Positions 21,089 to 29,861 of a stretch of DNA of 38,348 nt are shown here, one piece after another; within the stretch, counting starts at the first letter, position 1; every line of letters begins with the position of its first letter. The stretch covers positions 1-38,348 of the forward strand of contig JAIYCA010000301.1 in NCBI GenBank assembly GCA_027488265.1. The letters are read 5' to 3'. The translations under genes and the position numbers were made by a program. The notes beneath the pieces are model-generated. The model was given only the letters and a program-made list of their open reading frames with translations, searched no databases and was not told where the DNA came from. This DNA comes from Planctomycetaceae bacterium. GTDB taxonomy: Bacteria > Planctomycetota > Phycisphaerae > Phycisphaerales > SM1A02.

Positions 21089-21883
21089 TTACACGCCGGT
21101 CGGGTGGACCCCAAAGAACGCTTGCGCGTTTGCAAAAACAGCCTCGCGGACGCGCTCGACCGGCTCCCCGCGGAGCGCCGCCAACGCCTCCACCACATGC
21201 ACGACGTACTTCGGGGCGTTCGGACGGACGGTCCGGTGGGGTTCGGGGGTCAGGAACGGGGCGTCGGTCTCGACCATGATCCGGTCGAGCGGGGCGAGGC
21301 GCGCGGCGTCGTGGGTGGGTTTCGCGTTTCGAAACGTCACGACACCCGTGAACGAGACTGAGGCGCCAAAGTCGAGCAAAAGCCGCATTTCGCGCGGGCC
21401 CGCCGTGAAACAGTGGAAAACGAAGCGCTCAGCGGGCAGCCCGCTCGCGCGGAGGACCGGAATCAGTTCATCAAACGCCTCGCGGCAATGGAGGACGATC
21501 GGCTTCGTGAGGGCGGGTTCTTCGCCGTGCCAGCGTGCGATTGCCTCGAGTTGAGCCTCCAGCACCGGCCGTTGGACCTCCTGCGGCGGGTCGGCGTAAT
21601 GGCGGTCGAGGCCGAGTTCGCCCCACGCGACGCACTTTGGCGACCGCCCGGCCGCCCGCATTTCTTCCCAATCGGCCGGTTCGTCGGCGTAGAGCGGGTG
21701 AACGCCGGCGCTTGCCCAGAGATTCGCGTGCGCTTCGGCAAGGGCGACGGTGCGACGGGCATCACGGGTGGTCGTTGCGATCGTGATAGCGCCGAGAACC
21801 CCTACCGCCCGCGCGTCCGCGAGGATTTCGCCGACGCGGCCTTCGTACTCGGGAAATGTGAGGTGGCAGTGGGTGTCGATCAC
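21089..21883 (-). CDS. tatD: TatD family metal-dependent hydrolase (DNase)
   Basis: 264 residues from the chosen start. Amidohydrolase TIM barrel with the TatD metal ligands: VIDTHCHL at the N-terminus, the Glu in AWGELGLDRHY, His in IVLHCREAFDELI, His in FVFHCFTAG, and the Asp in IMVETDAPFL. Family members are 3'-5' DNases acting in repair; despite the name they are not part of the Tat pore. The open frame extends to an ATG at 22027, but that adds 48 low-complexity residues with no family match. The GTG at 21883 gives the normal length of about 260. Its far end nearly touches the divergent tatC start, recalling the tatABCD arrangement of enterobacteria. Confidence 0.9.
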   Translation of the reverse strand: MIDTHCHLTFPEYEGRVGEILADARAVGVLGAITIATTTRDARRTVALAEAHANLWASAGVHPLYADEPADWEEMRAAGRSPKCVAWGELGLDRHYADPPQEVQRPVLEAQLEAIARWHGEEPALTKPIVLHCREAFDELIPVLRASGLPAERFVFHCFTAGPREMRLLLDFGASVSFTGVVTFRNAKPTHDAARLAPLDRIMVETDAPFLTPEPHRTVRPNAPKYVVHVVEALAALRGEPVERVREAVFANAQAFFGVHPTGV

Positions 21884-22025
21884 GCGCGGAGCGTACCGCG
21901 CGTGGGCCGTGCCGCGGGGCGTCAAGGTCGGACGCGCGGTGTGGCCGTCGGGCGCGGCGTGTCTCTCAGCCCCGTCGATTCGCATCGGTGTGAAGAGTTG
22001 ACGCGTTCCGTACACTCGACGCTTC

Positions 22026-23315
22026 ATGTTTGGACGTCAGCGTCAACCTTCCCCCGCCGCTTCACTCGATCAGCCGACTGATCTCGGCGCGATGAGTTTC
22101 GGCGATCATCTGCAGGATCTCCGCTCCCGCGTCTTCCGCGCGCTTGTCGTTCCGCTGCCGCTCGCGATCCTTCTCTTCTTCTACGCGCCGGACATCCGCG
22201 ACATACTCATTCGGCCGCTTTTTGCCGCCCAACGCGCAAACGGCCAACCCGAGCAGGTGCAGGCGCTTTCCCCCGCCGAGACCATTTCGACCGACATGAA
22301 GCTCGCGATCATCGCGGCAATCGCGTTGTCGGCGCCGTGGATCCTGCTGCAGCTTTGGCGCTTCATCGAGCCCGGGCTGTACCGCCACGAACGCCGATAC
22401 GTCCACTTCCTCGTGCCGCTCTCGGGCGTACTCACGCTGCTTGGGATCGCGCTTTTCTACTGGGTGCTGCTGCCGTTCACGCTGCTTTTCCTCGTCGGAT
22501 TCGGCGCATCGCAACCGCGCACCGTGCCAGTTCCGCCGCCGACAACGGCTGAAACGAGCGTGGACGGCGCCGCCGAAGGTCCAAGCACAACACCGCCGAC
22601 CACTTCGCCAACCACCACCTCACCTTTCAGCGGTGTGCTGAACGTGCCTGTCCTCGATGAAGATCCGCCGCAGCCGAAGGCGGGCGACGTGTGGATCTCG
22701 GCGAAGACGCAGGTGCTTCGCGTCGCGGTGCCGCTTGAGAGGATCTCACCGAACGCGCTCGTCCAAGCGACCAGCGACCTTTCCGCCGCCATCACAGGCA
22801 ACGGACCGGACGCGGCGGGCACGCTCTCGATTCTCGAAGTTCCGCTGACTGTGGTCGGCGGCATCGCGCAGGTCTATCGCTTGAGCGAGTACATCTCGTT
22901 CACGCTCCTACTCCTTCTTGGAAGCGTCGTCGCCTTCCAACTCCCCGTCGCCATCTTGTTGCTGGGCTGGGTTGGACTGATTACGCCGAAGTTCCTGCGC
23001 GAGAAGCGCCGCTGGGCGATTCTGATCATGGCGATCATCGCTGCGGTTGTGACCCCACCCGACGTGATGTCGATGGTGCTCCTCCTCGGGCCGCTTTGGG
23101 CGCTCTACGAGTTCGGCATCCTGCTCCTTGTCTTCGTTCCGGCGCACAAAGTTGCGGCAGGACGCGTGTTCTCGGGCGCAGCGACCGACCGCGACGCTGC
23201 ACAGACCGCACAGACGGACTCGTCCGACCGCCGATCGTACGAAGATGACGACTCGCGCTTGCCCGGAGGGGTGCCGCGCGACGATGACGACGCTACCCGA
23301 GGCGGATCGTCGTGA
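22026..23315 (+). CDS. tatC: Sec-independent translocase subunit TatC with a large periplasmic insert
   Basis: 429 residues, against about 258 in E. coli. TatC recognises twin-arginine signal peptides and forms the translocase core. Family segments: GDHLQDLRSRVFRAL (first cytoplasmic part, with conserved LR), ETISTDMKLAIIAAIALSAP, FIEPGLYRHERRYV, then LPVAILLLGWVGLI and VVTPPDVMSM (conserved TPPD). Six helices are present. Between helices 3 and 4, where E. coli has a short loop, there are about 140 residues: a Pro/Thr-rich linker (TTPPTTSPTTTS) and a folded-looking part with KTQVLRVAVPLERIS. A hydrophilic Asp/Arg-rich tail follows helix 6. TACACT lies 9 bases before the ATG, so the transcript may be leaderless. 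A GTGA overlap links it to an upstream reading of tadA. ActB is an obvious local substrate. Confidence 0.93.
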   Translation: MFGRQRQPSPAASLDQPTDLGAMSFGDHLQDLRSRVFRALVVPLPLAILLFFYAPDIRDILIRPLFAAQRANGQPEQVQALSPAETISTDMKLAIIAAIALSAPWILLQLWRFIEPGLYRHERRYVHFLVPLSGVLTLLGIALFYWVLLPFTLLFLVGFGASQPRTVPVPPPTTAETSVDGAAEGPSTTPPTTSPTTTSPFSGVLNVPVLDEDPPQPKAGDVWISAKTQVLRVAVPLERISPNALVQATSDLSAAITGNGPDAAGTLSILEVPLTVVGGIAQVYRLSEYISFTLLLLLGSVVAFQLPVAILLLGWVGLITPKFLREKRRWAILIMAIIAAVVTPPDVMSMVLLLGPLWALYEFGILLLVFVPAHKVAAGRVFSGAATDRDAAQTAQTDSSDRRSYEDDDSRLPGGVPRDDDDATRGGSS

Positions 23316-23404
23316 TCCGTCGAAGGAGTGACCGACTCGGTGGATGGTCACGGACTGGCCGTGCAAGCGTCGCGCTCGTACGGATCGGTCGGAGGCGGAG
23401 ACGA

Positions 23405-24022
23405 ATGATGAACTCCCTGCGCCTAGTGCGTTCTGCGCACGCGGGTGTGGGCGATGTAGACGTGCGCATGATGCAGCGCGCGATTCTGCTTGCCCGCTCA
23501 GCCGCGCTCGCTGGCGAAGTACCAATCGCCGCGGTGATTTACCGTGGAGATGAGGTCATCGCTGAAGCGGCCAACACCCGCGAACGCGAAGCGGATCCAA
23601 CCGGACACGCCGAGATCGTCGCCATCCGCGAGGCTGGCCGAAAGCTCGGCGAGTGGCGACTCGAAGGTTGCTCGATGGCCGTGACGCTCGAACCGTGCCC
23701 GATGTGCGCTGGTGCGGCCGTCAATGCGCGCCTCGCGAAACTCGTCTACGGCGCGACCGATCCGAAGGCCGGCGCGTGCGAAACGCTCTTCAATATTCCA
23801 TCCGATACGCGGCTCAATCACCGCTGCGAAATGCACGGCGGCGTTTTGTCGAACCAGTGTGTTGAGTTGTTGCGCGCGTTCTTCCGTGAACGTCGCGCGG
23901 AACAGAAGCGCGCGAAAGAAGCAACGCGTGCAGCCGATGCCGCGCGCGAAGTTCGAACGACTGCGTCCCCTCAAGTTTCATCTGCTGAAACTTCATCGAA
24001 CGCGAAACGTCGCAGTGCGTGA
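23405..24022 (+). CDS. tadA: tRNA-specific adenosine deaminase
   Basis: 205 residues from the ATG at 23405. It converts A34 to inosine in tRNA-Arg(ACG). Zinc-deaminase motifs are complete: GHAEIVAIREA (His ligand and catalytic Glu) and EPCPMCAGA (two Cys ligands), followed by the family's VYGATDPKAGACETLFNIP. The core ends with ELLRAFFRERR. About 35 further residues are Ala/Ser/Lys-rich. An open frame begins at a GTG overlapping the tatC stop (23312), but GGAGGCGGAG at 23391-23400 sits just before the ATG pair at 23405/23408 and gives a normal N-terminus, so that start is preferred. Confidence 0.92.
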   Translation: MMNSLRLVRSAHAGVGDVDVRMMQRAILLARSAALAGEVPIAAVIYRGDEVIAEAANTREREADPTGHAEIVAIREAGRKLGEWRLEGCSMAVTLEPCPMCAGAAVNARLAKLVYGATDPKAGACETLFNIPSDTRLNHRCEMHGGVLSNQCVELLRAFFRERRAEQKRAKEATRAADAAREVRTTASPQVSSAETSSNAKRRSA

Positions 24023-24150
24023 GTTCCGGCATGATGACCTGTGACGCGCGATGACGTTTCGACGCGCGTGCACACCGTTCTACTCCGTACATCTGCCGCA
24101 ACCCTCCGGCACACTTGCCAACGCCCCACGCCCTGCCCCACGAGATTTCC

Positions 24151-24792
24151 ATGGTTGCACGTCATCCTGTTCGACTTGTCTGCGTTGATCTCGGCGGTGT
24201 TGTGATTCGCATTCGTCGTTCACTCGAAGAAGCACTCCACGCGGCGGGCGTTCCTGGCTACATCCTCGAGTCGATCACCGAAGAAGAACGCCGCGATGTG
24301 CGCGCGCATGCGTCGCGTCATCAACGCGGCGAACATGACTACCTCGCGTTTGTCGAGCGCGCTTATGACGTACTTGGCGGCCGCATTTCCCGCGAAATAC
24401 TGCTTGCAGCACACGACGCGATTCTCGCCGACGAATATCCCGGTGTCGCACACGCGCTCGGCGCGATTCGCGCGGCGGGTGCAACGACAGCGTGTCTCTC
24501 GAACACCAACGATCGCCATTGGGACGCACTCGTTCGATTGCCTGCGTTCGAAGCGATTGAGCATCGTCACGCGTCACATCTCTTCGGCCTCGAGAAACCC
24601 GGAAGCGAGATCTATCGCGCGTTTGAACGCGCGGTCGGCGCGTCGAGTGAAGAGATCCTCTTTCTCGATGATCTCCCCGAGAATTGCACTGCGGCGCAGA
24701 GTTACGGCTGGCACGCGGTGCGCATCGATCATGAGCGCGATACGGCGGCGCAGATCATCGCGGCCGCGCGCGCGTATGGCGTCGCGGTGTGA
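24151..24792 (+). CDS. HAD superfamily phosphatase (YihX-like)
   Basis: 213 residues from the preferred start. Haloacid dehalogenase fold: motif I is VCVDLGGVVI, with the nucleophile Asp and the DLGG variant seen in YihX-like phosphatases; motif II is TTACLSNTND; motif III is the Lys in GLEKPGSEIY; motif IV is ILFLDDLPENC. The helical cap follows motif I. The substrate is likely a small phosphorylated metabolite; the sequence does not say which. The ATG at 24115 would add 12 residues; ATG 24151 places motif I near the N-terminus as usual. Neither has a clear ribosome site. The stop is followed at once by an 11-bp tandem repeat. Confidence 0.87.
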   Translation: MVARHPVRLVCVDLGGVVIRIRRSLEEALHAAGVPGYILESITEEERRDVRAHASRHQRGEHDYLAFVERAYDVLGGRISREILLAAHDAILADEYPGVAHALGAIRAAGATTACLSNTNDRHWDALVRLPAFEAIEHRHASHLFGLEKPGSEIYRAFERAVGASSEEILFLDDLPENCTAAQSYGWHAVRIDHERDTAAQIIAAARAYGVAV

Positions 24793-24836
24793 TGGTGCCA
24801 AGTTGGTGCCGTGTTGGTGCACAGTTGTGCAACGCG
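24793..24836 (+). repeat. 11-bp tandem repeat directly after the HAD gene stop
   Basis: TGGTGCCAAGT (24793-24803), TGGTGCCGTGT (24804-24814), TGGTGCACAGT (24815-24825), then a decayed unit TGTGCAACGCG. The first unit begins with the base after the TGA stop. Confidence 0.65.
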
Positions 24837-24898
24837 CAGCTTTGATGAGCACTTTGTTCGTGGCCTGAAGCGCTATCAAAAAAATTTATTGCGCGCAC

Positions 24899-24912
24899 TT
24901 GACAGATATAGT
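24899..24912 (+). promoter_or_regulatory. Promoter elements upstream of the HAF/dockerin gene
   Basis: An A/T-rich stretch (24880-24935) holds a perfect -35 hexamer TTGACA (24899-24904) and an overlapping TATAGT (24907-24912). No good -10 lies 17 bases after TTGACA. TATAGT has only a weak -35 (TTTATT, 16 bases upstream). Either may drive the gene at 24971. Confidence 0.35.
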
Positions 24913-24970
24913 TTTGCGAGTAGCGTTTTACTTCAGTGCGCAATTCACTTTGATTTGAGGGGATGGTGAA

Positions 24971-26971
24971 ATGACGACAGTTCGGCGCTTGCCATTTGTC
25001 GGAGTTCGACAGGTATCTACCGCAGGGATATCTTTCACTAGGAGCACGAAGTCGCGGGGAACAACCGTATTAGGCGGTGACACCAAAACGCCGACGGCAC
25101 CCGTGGAACAGGCCCCGATTCCGTTTTGGGCCAAATCAGTCGTGGCAGGCTCGCTTTTGGCTTCCGGCGGCTTAGTCCACGCGGCTCCAGATGTGCTGCC
25201 AGGCGTGAAGCAGTACGAAGTTCTAGTGCCTTCGTTTATCGTCGATCCAAATGGGTCTCTAGGGTCGGAGGTGATCGACTCTGCCAAGAACATGCTTGGC
25301 GACATCTCGGATCGCGGTATGGCTGCCGGCAGAATTGAATTGAATACCGCAGGACTCCGAGCATTTGTTTGGTCATTCAACCCGCACTTCGGCGTGGAGC
25401 CCTTCACGACCTCTTGGCTGCCGCTTCCAGCCGATGGAGCAGGTCAGCTTTTCTCTACCTGCGAGGCGTTTGATGTCAGTGAGTATGGAGTTGTCGCGGG
25501 AGGAGCGGGGGATATCGCATCCCTCTCGTCTAGTGGGACGGATTCATCTGATTGGAGTGCTCGCGGAGTTCTATGGCGACTGCCCACAAGCGCGAGTGAA
25601 TCCATCACTTGGCAGCGTATTGATCCTCCAAACGACGAACTACACGGAATGTGGCCGCAGTCCCAGTACGGCGTCACAATCTTAGAGGCAATATCTGCTG
25701 AACTGCCGCTCCGCGCAGTCGGTTTCGCAGGCTCCGTCTTCTCGTGTTCAGGTAGCTTTGGAAGTGGGCGACCCGCCGTGTTCGCTGTGAGTTTCGCCGC
25801 GAATAGTTCGCTTCCAGAGTATTGGACTGATATCGAAGCTCGCCCAGATGGAAATGGCGCAGTGAAGTCGAGACTATTGGGTATTTCTCGAGACGGTGAG
25901 TTTCTGGTGGGCGCCCAGAACAGATCCCTTGGCTGCGAAGTCGACCCAGCGCCGAACGGAATCCCATGTGCTCCAACACGTTGGGATCGATCGTATGTGG
26001 GGGATCCGACATCCCTCACGCCGACCACCTTGGAATGCGCCGTTCCAGGAACCGAGCGCATTACATCGGAGATTCGCGCCGTGAGCCGCCTATCGGAAAC
26101 TTCTACTGAGGGATTAGGAGTCGGGCATGTCATGCGATTCGATGAGGGGCCTTTGGGTCGGTTTCCCCATGCATGGAAGTTCCCACTTGTCGCGACAGAC
26201 CCCGAAGGACCGCAAGCAGAGCCGCTGCTTCTTCCGCCGCCGCCAAACTCCGGCGGTGTCTACGGACTCGTCGACGATATCGAGCGCGCTCGCTGGCTCA
26301 ATGGAGCTTCGCGGGTACCGTTTCATTTGGCGGTTGGTGAGTCAAAAGCGGCCGATGCAGTTGCCCTTGAGACTTCGGGAACTCTCTGGTTCTGGTCGGG
26401 CGAGTCTTGGCACAACAACGCTTGGACGAGTATCGACGTAAACTCGCCTGGCGTTCTCACTGATGGCTGGAAACAGAGCGAATCCGACAGGGTCATTCGC
26501 ATTCGGGGAGTCAATCAGTGGGGGGACTGCACTGGGACCGCCGTGATCGCGGGGGTTCGCCGACCGGTCGTGCTTCGGGCAGTTCGTCTCATCGGTGATT
26601 TGGATGTCAATGATTGTGTGGAAGCGTCAGACCTCGCTCTACTCCTAGGAGCTTGGTGCATCGAAGAGAATTGCGACGCCTCGAAGTTTGCGTTTGACCT
26701 GAATCGCGATGGTTCCGTGGGAGCGGCTGACTTGTCGCTCTTGCTCGCCAATTGGGGTTCGGGTTCGGGTTGTCAGGCTGGTGCGATCGAATCACCAGTA
26801 CCAATCTTGGTCGCAGCTGCCTCCAAGTCAAATGTTGACTTTGCTGCAGACTTTCTCGGGTTGCAGGATATCGATGGTTACCGTCGTTGGTCCGCCACCG
26901 CTCCGCCGATCGCGGTTGCGATCGTGGATGAAGTGCTATGGATTATCGCCAAGAGCCGCCAATCCGAGTGA
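24971..26971 (+). CDS. Secreted HAF-repeat-like protein with dockerin-like repeat pair
   Basis: 666 residues. A long N-terminal region (~50 residues) precedes a hydrophobic segment (WAKSVVAGSLLASGGLVHA), which looks like a late signal peptide with cleavage after VHA. The body has HAF-like units in which a statement of state is followed by Ala/Phe/Trp (GDISDRGMAAG ... AFVWSF, VSEYGVVAGGAGD, ISRDGEFLVGAQN). Near residues 530-590 is a pair of dockerin-like calcium loops (GDLDVNDCVEASDLALLLGAW and LNRDGSVGAADLSLLLANWG), typical of Phycisphaerae secreted proteins. Unlike most, about 60 residues follow that pair. The start has AGGGG eight bases upstream. Codons use more A/T in third position than the flanking genes. 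Function unknown; probably exported or surface-held. Confidence 0.75.
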   Translation: MTTVRRLPFVGVRQVSTAGISFTRSTKSRGTTVLGGDTKTPTAPVEQAPIPFWAKSVVAGSLLASGGLVHAAPDVLPGVKQYEVLVPSFIVDPNGSLGSEVIDSAKNMLGDISDRGMAAGRIELNTAGLRAFVWSFNPHFGVEPFTTSWLPLPADGAGQLFSTCEAFDVSEYGVVAGGAGDIASLSSSGTDSSDWSARGVLWRLPTSASESITWQRIDPPNDELHGMWPQSQYGVTILEAISAELPLRAVGFAGSVFSCSGSFGSGRPAVFAVSFAANSSLPEYWTDIEARPDGNGAVKSRLLGISRDGEFLVGAQNRSLGCEVDPAPNGIPCAPTRWDRSYVGDPTSLTPTTLECAVPGTERITSEIRAVSRLSETSTEGLGVGHVMRFDEGPLGRFPHAWKFPLVATDPEGPQAEPLLLPPPPNSGGVYGLVDDIERARWLNGASRVPFHLAVGESKAADAVALETSGTLWFWSGESWHNNAWTSIDVNSPGVLTDGWKQSESDRVIRIRGVNQWGDCTGTAVIAGVRRPVVLRAVRLIGDLDVNDCVEASDLALLLGAWCIEENCDASKFAFDLNRDGSVGAADLSLLLANWGSGSGCQAGAIESPVPILVAAASKSNVDFAADFLGLQDIDGYRRWSATAPPIAVAIVDEVLWIIAKSRQSE

Positions 26972-27053
26972 TGATCCTGAAGAGATCATTCGTTCTGCAC
27001 TCTGTTTCCATTCGTTCAGCCGCGACTGTTGACCAGTCTCTAAGGGAGTACAC

Positions 27054-27836
27054 ATGACTGCCTTTGTTCAGCGAGCGTTTCTACCCCGCCCTTCGTGTCC
27101 ATTCCCCAACAACTTCGTTTTGGTGTCGTCTCATACAGCCCCCGCTCTTTTGTCTGTTTGGGTCGTCGGCTTGCTTGCTGCAAACTATGCGACAACCTCA
27201 ACTGCTGACGCCGCCATTCAAGGCTTTGGGAATCGGGCAGCTTGGGAAGCGGCCCAAACGAGTGCTAGTGGGTCGGAAGGTGGTGTGAGGTTCAGTTCCT
27301 TTGAGACTTCCGATGTACCTCTCGGCGCCTTCGGAATTCCACAATGGAATCACTGGGAGAATCAAGGAGTTCGATTTACGAACCTGTTCGCGGCCACTGG
27401 GGTGGTGACGGGTGACATCACAAACCAATACGGATTCAACCTCGCGGAGAGTTGGGGTGTCGATCCATCCACACGCGCACTGCGGTGCCATTACGACTGG
27501 ATGGATTTCGAGGTTACGGGTGAGGCGAATGCCGTTGCCATCGAGCTCGCCACAACCCACGTCAACTTGAATATCTGGGTTGTTGCCGTGAACCCCGGCC
27601 AGGGAGGGTTGGTGTCCATTCCTTACGACCCGACGCCTCAGTTCTACACCGGATTTTTCGGCGTCGTCGCACCGGGGCCTATCAAGAAGATCTACATAAC
27701 AATCGGAGGCTACGACGCGGGCGACAACGTTTTGTCGTATGTGAAGAGTTTCTCCTTTGGAAACCCGATTCCGACCCCTGCGACTGCAGTTGTCTTGCTT
27801 GGCGCGTGCTTGAAGCCATTTCGCCGACGACGTTGA
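27054..27836 (+). CDS. Exported protein with PEP-CTERM-like tail
   Basis: 260 residues. A signal segment (APALLSVWVVGLLAANYA, ending near ADA-A) leads to a beta-rich body with no recognised catalytic motif: GVRFTNLFAATGVV, FEVTGEANAVAIELATTHVN and KKIYITIGGYDAGDN. The C-terminus has the three parts of a PEP-CTERM-type sorting signal in variant form: PIPTPAT, a short hydrophobic stretch (AVVLLGACL), then RRRR. That suggests processing by an exosortase-like enzyme, not seen in this window. The ribosome site is strong (AGGGAG five bases before ATG). It follows the HAF/dockerin gene on the same strand after 82 bases, so they may be co-transcribed. Both share the lower-GC style. Confidence 0.7.
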   Translation: MTAFVQRAFLPRPSCPFPNNFVLVSSHTAPALLSVWVVGLLAANYATTSTADAAIQGFGNRAAWEAAQTSASGSEGGVRFSSFETSDVPLGAFGIPQWNHWENQGVRFTNLFAATGVVTGDITNQYGFNLAESWGVDPSTRALRCHYDWMDFEVTGEANAVAIELATTHVNLNIWVVAVNPGQGGLVSIPYDPTPQFYTGFFGVVAPGPIKKIYITIGGYDAGDNVLSYVKSFSFGNPIPTPATAVVLLGACLKPFRRRR

Positions 27837-27871
27837 TGAACACACGCTGCCCAAGCTGCTGGTCCAATCGT

Positions 27872-29338
27872 TCAATCCACGCCAAAACCAAGCAACTCGC
27901 GGCAAAGCACCGTCGCGAACGCGCCCTTCGGCAAATCGAACGCGAGCCGAATGAACGCGCCGTGGAGATCAACGCCCGCATCGATTTCCCAGTTCGAAAC
28001 TTCAATCCGAAACGGACGACGCGCACCAAGTGCTTCAAGCGCCGGTGGCGCGAAAAGGCCTTCATTGGCACCGACAAGCGCGAGTGCCTCGTGTTCGTAC
28101 CGGAGCGCGTCACCCGACGCTTCGACCATCGACGGGCCGTGCACTGGCCCCGTTGGTGAAACCTCGCGCTCGAGACAACGCGTGCGTTCGCGTGCGAGAT
28201 CTGCTTCGCTGATATCCGCAGGCACGCGGAAAATGCTCGCGGTTCCAGCGAGCATCGCAACGTCGCCCGGCAGAATCGTCGCGTACGTTTGATCGCGAAT
28301 CCGTGCAGCGAGGGTCGCGTTGTAAACCGCGCCTTGGAGCGCGCTCATCCAAAAACTCTTGATATGCGCGGGAATCGCGCGCACCGCACCGGCGGCGTCG
28401 CGTCCACGAGCAAGTGAGCGCATCGCGACGAGTTCCGCGGGATCGTGCAATTTCCATCGGCGCGCGCCATCTTCAAACGCACCACTTTCGTACATCTCGC
28501 GTTGCTCGCGTTGATGCGGCGGAAATGGCGTGCCGTGCGCACCAAGCAACTCATCGAGCACCGCTTGCCACTCGCCGCGCGCATACAGAAGCCCAAGCAA
28601 GTGACTGTTCACGCGGTAGCCGAAGCGCTGCTCGCCGTAGTAATCGGGTGCGCCAGAACGCGCGACTTCTTCCATGCGGCGCTTCACCGTACGCACCGCG
28701 AGTGGATCAACACCACGGACGCGAATGGCAAACCGATTCCCCTTCAAGTGCCCGCGACGCAATTTGTTCTGGTGGCGCATCGCCCACATCACAGCGAGCC
28801 GTTCGTGGCGCAGCTCACCAACGGGACGATCTTTCGGAAGATGAATCGAAACGGTCTGCTGCGTGACCGCGACGCGATCTTTCATGCCTGCGAATCCGAT
28901 CGCCGACTCTTCCACATTGAAGTGGCGACACAAAAGCGACAGCATTTCGCTGTGCGGCATGTTGGTCTTCTGGATGCCGAGATAAAGATGCTCGCCTTCG
29001 CCGCACGGCGCGTAGAGCGGAATCTCTTCGACGAGAAAATCCTCCGCGCGCTCTTTGAGGCGGCCACCGATGGGTGGCTCGCTCGACGCGCGCGGACCTG
29101 GCCGCGGATCGAATCGCACGCACGGTTCACCAAGCGTGATCCAATCGGCGGGCAGCGTGAATCCGCACGCTGGATGGAAAGCCAAGGGCGCGTTGCGCGA
29201 CGTGCGTGCGTCAGAAGCGCGTGCGTCGGACTCGCGCGCATTTCCCTGCCCCGCGTTTGTTTTTTGCGCGCCTTGCGATTCTCCGCCTGCGTCCGCCGTT
29301 CCGGCCTCAATCGTCATCGTCGCCCTCGCCTGCCTCAA
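27872..29338 (-). CDS. truD: tRNA pseudouridine(13) synthase TruD
   Basis: 488 residues. It isomerises U13 of tRNA-Glu-type acceptors. TruD family motifs: FLVEEIPLYAP, GFAGMKDRVAVTQQTVS (catalytic Asp in KDR), NKLRRGHLKGNRFAIRVRG, then the insertion domain, and SPTGPVHG near the C-terminus. E. coli TruD is 349 residues. Here about 75 N-terminal residues are extra and partly low complexity (RESDARASDARTSRN); the rest of the difference is loops. The chosen start overlaps the preceding gene by 32 bases; an ATG eight codons in (29317) would reduce this to 11. It converges on the PEP-CTERM-like gene. Confidence 0.93.
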   Translation of the reverse strand: MRQARATMTIEAGTADAGGESQGAQKTNAGQGNARESDARASDARTSRNAPLAFHPACGFTLPADWITLGEPCVRFDPRPGPRASSEPPIGGRLKERAEDFLVEEIPLYAPCGEGEHLYLGIQKTNMPHSEMLSLLCRHFNVEESAIGFAGMKDRVAVTQQTVSIHLPKDRPVGELRHERLAVMWAMRHQNKLRRGHLKGNRFAIRVRGVDPLAVRTVKRRMEEVARSGAPDYYGEQRFGYRVNSHLLGLLYARGEWQAVLDELLGAHGTPFPPHQREQREMYESGAFEDGARRWKLHDPAELVAMRSLARGRDAAGAVRAIPAHIKSFWMSALQGAVYNATLAARIRDQTYATILPGDVAMLAGTASIFRVPADISEADLARERTRCLEREVSPTGPVHGPSMVEASGDALRYEHEALALVGANEGLFAPPALEALGARRPFRIEVSNWEIDAGVDLHGAFIRLAFDLPKGAFATVLCRELLGFGVD

Positions 29339-29771
29339 TCGGCGGCTCGATATCGGGCCGCTCTTCCGCGCTCTCTTCTAGTACCTCTTCGGCAACCTCG
29401 ATCGGCACATGGCAGCCGACCGACAACGCGATCGCGTCGCTTGGTCGTGCGTCCAACTCGATCTCTTCACCATCGCGCACGATCACGAGGTTGGCGTAAT
29501 ACGTGCCGTTTTCGAGTCGGTGAATCACCATCCGCTCGAGCACGCCGCCGAGTGCGCGAATCGCGTTGTCTAAGAGTTCGTGCGTTTGCGGCCGTGGCGG
29601 CGTGTCACCTCGCCAACGGCGATCAATCGCAACTGCCTCGGCGGTGCCAATCTTGATGGCGAAACTGCGCGGTGCGCGGCCGGGTGCGGGAGATTGCTCG
29701 GCCAACGTAATGAACTGCTCGGCGCTTGAGTCGAGGATCAGCACACGAGCGAGTTCCATCGGAACGTTCAT
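29307..29771 (-). CDS. Bifunctional nuclease (DUF151) domain protein
   Basis: 154 residues. The DUF151/BFN fold is shown by FAIKIGTAEAVAIDRRW, the middle segment HELLDNAIRALGGVLERMVI and the signature LDARPSDAIALSVGCHVPIEV. Plant and some bacterial members have been reported with DNase/RNase activity; whether this one is a nuclease is not known. The tail is strongly acidic (ESAEERPDIEPPIEAGEGDDDD in part). It overlaps the truD start, so the two are probably translated together. This could link a small RNA-related domain protein to tRNA modification, but only context supports that. Confidence 0.87.
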   Translation of the reverse strand: MNVPMELARVLILDSSAEQFITLAEQSPAPGRAPRSFAIKIGTAEAVAIDRRWRGDTPPRPQTHELLDNAIRALGGVLERMVIHRLENGTYYANLVIVRDGEEIELDARPSDAIALSVGCHVPIEVAEEVLEESAEERPDIEPPIEAGEGDDDD

Positions 29772-29861
29772 CGGGACGCCGAGGATAGCCGCGTCGATGC
29801 GCCTCGCGCGTGCTTACGACCACGACATCAACCGCGAATTCGTGATTTAGCAGTGCGGTGC

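Noticed and set aside
24840..24970. Intrinsic terminator at the A-run CAAAAAAATTTATT
   Set aside because: No stable stem precedes the run on either strand; the A/T richness fits a promoter region better.
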